A stretch of 64,000 bases of DNA, from the NCBI GenBank assembly GCA_010279815.1, contig QEOQ01000180.1, positions 2,563,297 through 2,627,296 on the forward strand, written 5' to 3'. Shown here one piece after another: positions 25,905 to 36,300 of the stretch. The position numbers and the translations under genes were made by a program. The DNA comes from Brachionus plicatilis. Its lineage: Eukaryota > Rotifera > Eurotatoria > Ploima > Brachionidae. A model generated the notes under the pieces. That model was not told the origin of the DNA, did not search any database, and saw nothing but the letters and a program-made list of their open reading frames with translations. The first letter of the stretch is position 1. Each line of letters opens with the position of its first letter.

Positions 25905-26232
25905 CCGTCTGAAGTTGGCGTTAATTTTGCAGATGATGATGATGATGAAGATAATTCACTCTTCATTGAATCCGAAGAAAAAGATATTGATACATAAATA
26001 TTCGATTCATTTTAAACTAATTTAGAAGTTCAAAAATGCACGCAATAAGGTGAAGCTATATCGGATGATGCTTTAGATTTTAATGAAAAAGATGACTTTT
26101 ACATAAGAGTAGCAAATAAAGAAAATTTAAAACCTTCAAAAGCTACTCAAAAAAAAAAAAGAAGGAAGACTTTATCTAAAAATAAAACAATAGACAATAG
26201 AAATGATGTCAGTTTGATCAAGCAAAAGAATT
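25905..26232 (+). pseudogene. Acidic/basic coding relic (unidentified)
   Basis: Two coding-looking pieces in a row read PSEVGVNFADDDDDEDNS to a stop near 25997, then after a gap LDFNEKDDFYIRVANKEN continuing into a Lys/Arg-rich tail that ends at a TAA at 26232. The acidic patch followed by a basic cluster resembles the end of a nuclear protein or transposase. No start, no splice sites and an internal stop suggest a broken copy. I cannot name it. Confidence 0.35.
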
Positions 26233-27742
26233 AAAAGAAAAAAAAATTATATCATATTTCTATAACATTAAATAAATTTTAAATTATTTTTTCTTTTTTT
26301 TGAATCACTAAAACATTTTTTTTATATATTTAAAAAAGTAAAAAATATTTTTCTGTTAATAGAATTTTCTTTTAATTCAAGTAATTAATTTTTCATATCA
26401 CCAAAAAATAAAACTGTTTATAAATATTAACAATAAAAATTTCTAAAAAGATCCCACAGAACAGAACAGAACAATTACAACCAACAAATCTCAAGAATTA
26501 AAATGAATTGAATTTTTTATAAATATTAATTTTATTAAAGTATCAATTTTATTAATTTTACCAACGGGTAATACTAGTCATTAAATTAATTTTAGAAATA
26601 AATGTTTAGACCATTGTAAATCAAAAAACACATACAATTTGATCTATATAGTTAATTTGATCTTTACCTCAGAGGACAGTATAACAGTGGAAGTCATCTT
26701 TTCCAAAAATTTACAATAGTCCAGGGTCATAAGATAAATAAATTAAATGAAGTGACTAAAATTTACTACTAGCTTAAAATTAAACTTCAGTAGAGAATAC
26801 ATTGATGATTGATAATGATGAACATTGATGGTTCAGTTTTAAACACAATTTAAAATTTTATCATTTAAACGAAGAATAAATATCCAATTTAAAAGAAACG
26901 ATTAATCAGTCAAGACTCATTGGTGCCAGTCAAGGGTCATTATTTTTGTCCCAAATAAAATAAAAAGAACCCGATTTGAGAAAGAGGTTACTGCATCAGG
27001 TTGGTCTTTAATCCGGCAATTATTTTTCAGCTAAAGTAAGTTTCCCTTCTTAAATGGTTCTAAAAAATGAATCCTGCCCAACAAACTTGTTTTATATCCT
27101 CGATGCAGGGCTTGCAGTTGAAAATATCATGGTTTTTTTAATTATCAATTTATTGTATTATTACAATTCCTTTTCGTTTTGTATATTAATTTTACCTTTG
27201 TTTTTGTGTTTTTTGTAAAAAAAGATAATTCATTAATTTACCTTGAAAAAATGATCAAGATTTTCTCTAATTTAAGAAATCAGTAATTTTTAGAGTCTAC
27301 ATGATTTTCAACTTGAAATAGAGCTTTTTTAGTAGCAAATAGGTACAATTAAATAAAATCTTTTTAAATCTAAAGGTAGAATGGTGGCGAACAATTAAAA
27401 AAAATTGTTTTTTCAAAAATAATTTATTATCTAAATAAAAATTCTCAAAAAAGTTTTAAGATGAATATTTTGCAAAAAATAAAAAAGGTGACTATAAACA
27501 AGAAACTCTTAAAAATCTTAGCTAGAAAATCTAAAATGTTTGATACTAAGAGTTTCTTACCTGGCAGTACACTTTGTTGTTTTAAAAGCAAAAAATGGCA
27601 AAATATTATATAAATAGAGTACTAATTTGTTTCTTTTAATTTTTTGTTTAAAAAAACAAAAAGAAATGTTGGTTTTTATAAAAAGCTTTTTTGTTTTATA
27701 AAATTTAACAAAAAACATTTTGTAAGATTTAAATTTTAAAAA
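26233..27742. other. Upstream region of the tandem-kinase gene
   Basis: Mostly AT-rich, without a recognisable gene. One short candidate exon on the minus strand (26730-26668) runs from an ATG through MTLDYCKFLEKMTSTVIL to a GAG|GTAAAG donor, but no partner exon was found. The last few hundred bases presumably hold the promoter and 5' leader of the kinase gene; no clear core promoter motif can be told apart in such AT-rich DNA. Confidence 0.4.
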
Positions 27743-30700
27743 ATGGGCAAAATTCAATCTAAAAAACTCAAACCTGAAAAAATAATCGCACTTTTTGACC
27801 ATTATAAAGAAACTAAAGATGAATTAGCTTTTTTTAAAGGAGATGAGCTAATCAAAATAAAAAAAATGTAAATTTTTTAAAAAAGAATTTATCAGATTAG
27901 TAATTCTTTATTTTAAAAGAGATGAAAAAAGTATTTTAGCCAAAAATTTACGTAACGATCGAACTGGGATTGTAAATGTTGATCATGTACTGCCAGCAGA
28001 TAGCTACGAATTACAGCCGTAAGCCATTTCAATTTCTAGGATTTAGTATAAAAAATTAAAAAATCTTATTTATTGATAACTGAAGATGGTTCTTTGGACG
28101 ATATTCACGAGTTGCAGCTGAGATTCAGCTGATGTCTTCGAAATGTGAGGATGGGTGCTTTTTAGTAAGAGAAAGTGAGACAACCGGTAAGAAATAAAAT
28201 ATTAATTTAAATCAAATCTATTTTTATGCACTTTACTGAATATTTGATATTAACTAAAAAAATTAATTGTTTTGATTTAATTTCATCTAATTTTGAATTA
28301 TTTCAAAGCTTAAATAAAATTTAAAATAAAAGTAATATGTAAGAAAATATAATATTGATGCAATCAGACCCAGGCGTTAATATTTTTTTAAATATTTTTA
28401 ATTTAAATAGAGAAATATCCTTTTAACGACTAATGCTTAAATAAACCAATTAATTAAAAAATTAAAAAATAATTTGTTGAAAACTGAAGATTAATTTTAA
28501 CTTAAATAATTGATTAGGTGTTTTTAGGTAATTATTAATTGAAAAAAAAATATAAAAGTTAGTCAAATACTTCACATAGCTCAAAATTGATAACTTAAAA
28601 ATTGATCTCTTAATCCGAAAGCAATATGTTTATCATAAGAAAATGTTTTACTTTTTTAAATTATCAATTTTTTAAGTTTTCTTTATTATTAAAAAAAATT
28701 GAAAATATTCATGTTTTAAAATATTTGATAAAGATCACTAATTTAATTTTTTTAAAGATATGATTTATACATTATCAGTAATATACAATGAATCCAATTC
28801 GAAATTTGTAAAACATTTCAAAATCAATTATGACAGAAAACGATTCTTTTTGACATCAAAAAGAAAATTTAAAACCTTAACAGAATTAGTTGCATATTAT
28901 TCAAGTAGATTTTCAATCGTAGTAATATCGAAATTAAAAAAATATTATTTTTTTAAGAGAAAAAAGATGGACAATGCCATTTAAGCTTACCATGCGAGAA
29001 AATTATTAAAAAAGATGAATACTTAAACTTGAAAATGGAAGATGTTTTGGTGGACGAAAGAAATCAGATTAATTCTTATTTTAGTGAATGTTCTGGTTTT
29101 AAAGGTAAATAATAAAAAAATAAAATAAAATTCTAAATTAGTTTATTTAAGGTTATCTAAAAGACGATACCGAAGTAATGATTAAATTATCGAAATATTG
29201 TTCTTCTAAACAATTACTCAACGAAGTCGATTTTCTTAAAAAAATTGATAATAAAAACATTATCAGATTAGTTGGCGCGTCTGTAAATTTTCCTTATGTT
29301 TTAGGATGCTTTGAGAATTTGCCATTCAACGACCTGGAAACGCATTTAAAATCAAATAAAATTAATAAATTTAATATTGTTAAAATTGGCTCACAATTAT
29401 GTTCAGCAATGATTTATTTAACCAATAAGTCAATAATACACAGGAATATACGGGCCAAAAATGTGCTCATATGTAGAGACTATTTTGTAAAATTAGCTAA
29501 TTTTGATTTTGCAATACAGCTTGACTTGAACAAGCAATTTATAGTTGAATGTGTACCTGAAGGTTTATCAAATTCTGCGAAAATATACCATTTCATATTT
29601 TATTTTGTTTAATATAAGATATATCTGTCAGATGGATGGCTTATGAAATTGTTAAAGGCTGCGAAAAAACTGGATTCAAAATTTATAGTGAAAAAAGCGA
29701 AGTTTGGGCTTTTGCAATTATGCTTTATGAAATGTTTAGCAGAAAAGAACCTTACGAAGGTAAAAAAATGATTAAAAAACAATTAATAAAATTAACAAAG
29801 AATGGCATGATATATGATCATTTGAAAATTTTCAGTTAGGTTTATTTTATTTTAAGATTCTTGCATTTGTCACAAGGAATTCACTGTAGGTCAATTATAA
29901 TCATATTTAAAAATTTTCCTGAAATGAACTTTAACAATGTTTTTTATATCATTTTCTGATAAGGCTCCGGTTCTTTTTGAAGTCTTTATTTTTGTTCTTT
30001 AAAGAGATAAATTTTATTTTTCGATTTTTAGCATTTGTGATTTAAGTTAAATAAATGTGAAGCTAAATAGTGATAATATAAAATGATTTACAGAAGTGAA
30101 TTGACTCAATAATTAAAGTGAAAATCAAAAATTTTGGGGATTAAAATCAGCCAAAATAACCTAAAAGAATTCACGTTTATTTTAGAAAATTTTCGTTAAT
30201 TTCTTATTTTTCACTTATATATTGTTACGGTGTTTTACGTGATCTGTCGTTAAAATTGGTCCAATTGCGGAAATTTACTAAAATAGTGAAAAATCTTTCA
30301 TTTTTCTCTATTTAAAAATTATTTTTTTCTTTTTTAAATATTATTTTGCCGAACCTTTGATAATTTGAATAAATTTAATTTTAAATTTAAGGTATAAATG
30401 ATGACAAGACCATAATAAAAAAATTAATAGATGATGATTTTCGCTTGCCTGATCCTCAGCCATTTTGCGAAGAAACTACTTCGGCATTTTATAATAATAT
30501 AATTACAAAATGCTGGCCTAAATGCTACGTAATGAGACCAACATTCAACGAATTAAAAGAAATTTTTTTAAATTATTTTGATGTTTTTGAGCCTGATTAT
30601 ATATATCCAAAAAAAGTTAAATTTGAAGAAATTCCAAACCTTCAGATTGATTATGAAACTTGTGATATAATTGATCAAGGTGTTTTACTTCAATCTGGAA

Positions 30701-31788
30701 ATTATTCCGAAATTTGGAAAGGTTTTTATTCTCTTTTTATGATAAAAAAAATTAAATTATTTTAAATAGGAATACAATTCATCAATAATCAAGTTGTAAT
30801 CATTAAGAAATTCAAAAAGTTGGCAATAAATGCCAAAAGTTTCGGTTTGAACATGAGAAAGTTTTTACACGAAAGCAGAATTCTAAAAAAGTTAAACAAT
30901 AAAAATATAGTTAAATTATTAGGAATAAGCCGAATTAATGAATATTACATCATATTAGAACACATGCAAAATGGAAGTTTAGACGCTTTTTTAAAATCAC
31001 CCAAAGGCAATATTGTTAATTTTGATCAAATTGTAAATTTTGCTGAACAGATCTCCAGTGGAATGAAGTATCTTGAGTTAACAAGAATAGTTCATGCAGA
31101 TTTAGCTGCACGGAATATTCTCGTTGGCAAAAAAAATTTAGAAGATGGATTTTATGAAATAAGAATTGGAGATTTTGAATTGTCACATGAATTAGGTGAT
31201 CAAGAGAAGATTTTGATACCAATTAAAAACAGTAGTTTTTATTTAATTGTAAATTCTTTTTTTCATAACTCTTTTTTAGGAATTGAGATTGCAGCTCGGT
31301 GGACAGCACCTGAAATTGTAATTGGTGAAAATGATTTTAGAATTTTTTCAATCAAAAGTGACGTTTATTCATTTGGACTTGTTCTATACGAGCTAATTAC
31401 AAAAGGACAAATTCCCTTTAAAGGTTTCGATTTTTATCAAATTAATTAGACCTTTAATTTTTTTTTAAAGTTAATTTTTTACTTTATAATTTTTTTTTGA
31501 TTAGATGTGAAGCATGAAGATTTGATGGAAAAAGTTTTTAAAGGAAATTATGCGTTTAAAAAAGAAGAGCTAAACTGTCCAGATAAGTTTTTCAACATAA
31601 TGAAAAGTTGCATAAATTTTAATCGGGATAAAAGACCAAATTTTGCCACTGTCCATCAATGGTTTATAAACTATTTTAAGTACGATGTTCCCGAAATAGA
31701 CTCTATTGAAAAGTTGGTTCCAGTTTCAGCCCAAGTTCCTTTAAATTTGACAAATGAATTGGAGATTGTTGAAATGACAAAGCTTTAA
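27743..31788 (+). CDS. Src-like SH3-SH2 protein with tandem pseudokinase and kinase domains
   Basis: Eleven exons: 27743-27867, 27920-28018, 28086-28186, 28758-28918, 28960-29104, 29152-29562, 29619-29759, 30392-30721, 30770-31231, 31280-31423, 31505-31788. They total 2403 nt, 800 residues, with every join in phase. MGKIQSKK is a Src-like N-myristoylation signal (Gly2, Ser6, Lys7-8). SH3 (about 14-68) starts ALFDHYKETKDELAFFKGD but lacks the Trp pair and ligand-site Tyr/Pro. SH2 (76-173) reads WFFGRYSR, FLVRESETT (binding Arg103), VKHFKI, LVAYYS, DGQCHLSLPC, very close to Src. Kinase 1 (about 190-455) has beta-3 Lys222 and Glu235 but a glycine loop without glycines, HRN (309) for HRD and NFD (327-329) for DFG: a predicted pseudokinase. 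Kinase 2 (about 482-770) has a partial glycine loop (SGNYSEIWKG), Lys517, Glu539, HADLAARN (Asp615, Asn620), DFE (Asp639) and WTAPE. The tail has no obvious regulatory Tyr. It is probably membrane-tethered phosphotyrosine signalling. The domain order is, to my knowledge, not that of any standard family. Confidence 0.9.
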
Positions 31789-33361
31789 TTTTTTTTTAAG
31801 GAATCAAATAATTCCTTAAATATTTTATTTTTTATTTTTTTATTTTTAATCATAAGGGAAAAAACATCAACAATTTAAAACTACAAGTTTTATTTAATAA
31901 ATCTTGGACTTTTTGATGACCAATTTTTTAAAATAAAGCTTTAAATAGTAATAAAACTCAATTAGTAGCGCATATAATAAAATCGGTATTTAAAAAATTA
32001 ACAAAAAAAATTTGAGACATTTTGAATGAATTAAAAACGAATTGTGATTTTCCCTCTAAATAAATGTAACGGTTTTATTTTTGATACAAAACGGTCAATT
32101 TAGATAATTTAATCATTATTTGACAAAACTTGACTATGAAGGATAATGAAAAACTGAAATTTATTTATACTCATATTTATGAAGATACAGTTGAAATGTC
32201 AATATTTACCTACTTTGTAAATTTAACATAAATAAAAAATCTTAATTAGAAATTTTAATATTTTTTAAATGCAAATCTTAATTTTGGTCTATATCTTGAA
32301 ATTTAAACAGATGCTTCCAAGTATATTACTGGAAAAGGAGCCTAAACTTTTTTTTCATTTTTTTTATTTTTTGCCGTTTTATTTTCGCGAGGAAATAAGT
32401 TGAAATCAATCTGATTTTTTATAAAATTTGGGTGATGAATTTCCAGACTTATACAAAAGTCATGCAAAAAAAGTTTGAACAAGTTTTAAACAAGCCAATT
32501 TATGGCTTGTTGGAAAAAAATTTAAATATAAAGTCATTAATTAAACTAAATTTTTTCGGACTTTTTTTCATGACTTAAGTTTAAGTCTGAAATTCATCAT
32601 CCAAATTTTATAAAAAAAATTAGATTAATTTAAATTTTATCGAAAATATGTTTTAGTTAACTTTTTTGTTTGATTCGAACGAAATTACACTAAAGACATA
32701 TCGGATCATGTTTTAATGACATGATGCTTTAACACGTAAAAGATTTCAGAGTGAAATCGTGTTAAAATCAAGTATTTAACATTATTAAAATATTTAAAAA
32801 AAAAAATAAAATTTTTTATTAAAATTAATTTTGGGAAAAAAATTTGTTGAAATTCTAATAAAAATTTTAGTTGTTTAATTATGTTTAAAAAATTTATTTG
32901 TTTTTCTGTATCAAGCAGTAAAACTTAACCAATTTTATTTGTCACGAATGTGCGGACAAAAAATGTGTCGGTTTCAAATTTAAATTTTCCATTAAAAAAA
33001 TAGCCTGCATGAAGCAAAGCCAACTTGACACATTATGATTTAAAAATTTGAAATATTAAAATACAGACATGGTGAGAGTCCGGGTCGGGGTCTAGTAAGT
33101 CCAAATTGTAATCATAATCATCATTAACGACGGATTCCAAAAGAAAAAAAATTCAAAATTATAATAAATTTATTTTAAAATATGTGTTTTAATTTTCGTT
33201 TTGTTTAGCGAATCAATTCGAATTATTTCTTAGTTTATTTTAGATATTCTTCTAACTCTTTTGTAGCTTTTATTCAAACTTCAAAATATTTGCTATAAAC
33301 TCTATACTTTCTATTCAAGGAAACAACTAGTTTTCGAGAAAGCTGCATCCAAATCATACGA
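31789..33361. other. Intergenic region between kinase and ING genes
   Basis: It holds the palindromic element at 32402-32631. Near 33065-33130 the minus strand contains a GC-richer acidic stretch (VVNDDYDYNLDLLDPDPD) that looks coding but has no acceptor or start. The rest is A/T runs plus the ING promoter region. Confidence 0.4.
32402..32631. repeat. Palindromic (MITE-like) element
   Basis: Arms of about 70 bp pair across a central region: TAAAATTTGGGTGATGAATT on the left matches the inverse of AATTCATCATCCAAATTTTA on the right, and both arms continue through a CAGACTT...AAGTCATG block. The middle holds its own small hairpin, AACAAGCC-AATTTAT-GGCTTGTT. Non-coding. Probably a degenerate MITE of a third family. 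Confidence 0.7.
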
Positions 33362-36300
33362 ATGTCACACAGCAAGCCAAACACAACAGAGCGCTCTCCG
33401 AGCTCAGAAAAAATAAAGAAAAATCCATTCTTTGATGACTTTGTTGATTGCATTGAAAACCTTCCCAGTCGCCTGCAGCTCCTGCTCTCCGAAGTGCGCA
33501 ATGTGGACGTGCTGGTCAAAGCCAGGCACCGCAAACTCCATGTCCTTAAGCTAGAGATAATATCCAAGAGCCAAGAAGCAGCCAGTGAAGACGAAAAGCG
33601 AATGGTGGTCGACAATCTACTGATCCGAATGCACCAGCTACTCATTCAGTGTCAGACTCTAGGCGACCAGAAAATTCGACTCTCAAGTCAAATAATAGAC
33701 CTGATCGGGTCCAAAACGCGTCAACTGGGCTTCGATCCCAGGAGTAGCGAGGCTAAATTTCAGCTTGACATTGACGAGGAGAAAATACTGAGCGAATTTC
33801 GTCTCACGTGCAAAAAAAATCGACCCATTCATCACCATTACAACGCGGCAAACTCATCGGTAAATTCCCGCTCAAGCACAAGGCAATTTCAAAATTTGAC
33901 CAAAGCGGGCACCAAGCAGACTGTTGAAATAGGCAAAAAAGTGTACACCAAAAAGGGCCCCAATTTGCACAGAGACATGTGGAACGATGACAGCTCCAAC
34001 CTGGACTATTCGCCTCACAATGCCACCAGTCAACTAAATGGACATCTGTTTGTCAAGAAAAAGCCATTGAATCAGCGCGTCAATCAGCCGTGTGCCAGTT
34101 TTTCGGACTCGAAAAAATCCTTCAAAAAACTAAACGAATCTAAGGTAATTAAAATGGTTGAAAAATTTTAGAATAAAAATTTTTTTATATTTTCCTTGTT
34201 CCAATCGATGAGATTGAAGAAATTTTTAAGTTTTTTTTTTGGCGTGTTATTTGGTGCTGGATGCAAACTTTTACTATTTTGGTCAGATCACATGACTTGA
34301 ATTTAAAATTTAAAAAAAGAGAATAATTTTAGCATATTTAATACGAGTTGCAGTGAATATTTGTTAGATTTGAATGGTTGGAAAAAGTGCATTAGTTTAT
34401 CACGTGGTAGGTGACAAGGCCTCGAACCACGAGTTTGTTAAGTCTCTGAGAGTTGCTTGATTAATTTAAGCTCAATCGACGAGCGACTTTGGATTCGTCT
34501 AATGTTATAGAAAAAAATAACTAATTTAAAGTTGAAAAATAGCTTTCTGATCCTTCTAAGTAGCAAAATGGAAAAATTATAATTTCAACAAGTTTCATTT
34601 TTGAACGAGTCTTTTTCTTTGTTTAAAAAGACTGTTTATTTTTTGCACAAAATTTTTAAATCACGTGGCTAATTTAAGATCAAAATAGAATTAAATTTTA
34701 GGTGCTTTAATTCATTTTTGAATACAAAAAAGCTAAGTGATGTTTAATTTTTTGGGTCTTTTTTTAAATTTAATGAATTCATTTTTAGATTTGAAAGCGA
34801 ATGGGGCCTAAAAGGTGATTTATTTTTTTAAGTTAATTTTTTTGCGACCGAAAATTAAAACTTAAGAACAAATTGAAAAAAGTTAGATTTACATTTGAAT
34901 TGTTTAATTGTTGTAGACTAGAAAATCTTTGAGGACAAATTTGAATTTTTTTTAAATCTAAACGAAAATGATAATAATAATAATAATCTTCAAAGATGAT
35001 TTTTCTGTGGGCTATGAGCTACTATAACAGTTTAAACGGCTTATCATTAAGTTTTTTTTTATTAAGTTAAGTTTTAAAGTTTCTTTAAAAAAAGAAGGTT
35101 TTCGTTTAAAAAGAAAAAAACAGAAATTAAAAAAGATCGTGTGTTCCATACTCATTTTTAAAAAAGTCCATTTTTTTTAAATATTGTGTTTTTAGTCTTT
35201 TTTTTAATTTGATCACATTTGGGTTGTTTATTCCTTGTCCTTAAAAATCATTCGATATGTGCTTCTTAATTTGATTAAAAAATTCAATATTATTTTACAT
35301 ATCTAAAGAATTTCATTTCTATTTTGATACCTCAGTCGTGTAAAATCGAATTTTTTTAATCAAATTTTTTTTTGTTATTTGAGCAATTGATATTTTAGAA
35401 AAATTCTAAATTATTCCCAAAATAATGATTTGATAGAGAATTTATAACTAATACTTAAAAACTAAATCAGTTTTAAGAGTTTTTGTGATATGTCTCTTCT
35501 CCTTTAAAAAAAAATTAAATTTTATAATTAAGATAATTTTATACTGGTGCAGAAGTAATCCTGAAAGTAAAGAATTTTTCAGTGATAAACATTTTTCAAT
35601 TGTCATAATTTAATTTGAAACTGTTCTTAGACTTGAATAAGTTGAATTAATTATATCAATTGAAAAACTTGATCTAATAAACTTAAATGCTACCAGTTTA
35701 AAATGTGGAGAGTTTTTATTAAATTAAAATATTCAAAAATTTTAGGGTATTCGAATAGTTTTCGTTAATAAAATCTTAATTTAAATCTTCAATAATATTC
35801 CATTATATTTAAAAAACAATGTTAAAATAACTTGAAAAATTAAGTTATTTATATTGAGCCAGGGCTCGTTCAGATTAAAAAATAGTTACATATAAAATAT
35901 AATAGAAAAATAAAATAGATTGCTTTCTTAAATTTTCATATACCTTTATCTTTTAACAAATATTGAAAAGTAAACTTTTGCTTCTTAAAAGGATTATAAA
36001 TCTTTTGAAATTTTTAATTAGAATAAAATTTTATTTTTGAATGATTCAAAAATTTCAAATAAAAAGGGTGATGTAATTCAAAATGAATATTTCGCAAAAA
36101 TTTGCGTTAAAAAGTCTTGCATTAATAAAATAGAAAATATAATATGAAAAGTAGTAGGTTGGATTGAGAAAGGAAGCAGAAATAGTAAAATAACAGAGTC
36201 CGATATTCGATTAATTTATATTGTGGATCTTGAAAGAGTTGAGCCAGTCTTTCTATGGATTTTATGTGAAAATTAAAAAAAAAAAAAAGATTAATGTTTT

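Noticed and set aside
27557..27802. Minus-strand frame ending at a GTAAGA donor-like site
   Set aside because: It is antisense to the first exon of the kinase gene and consists of Phe/Lys runs; the donor-like word has no partner acceptor.
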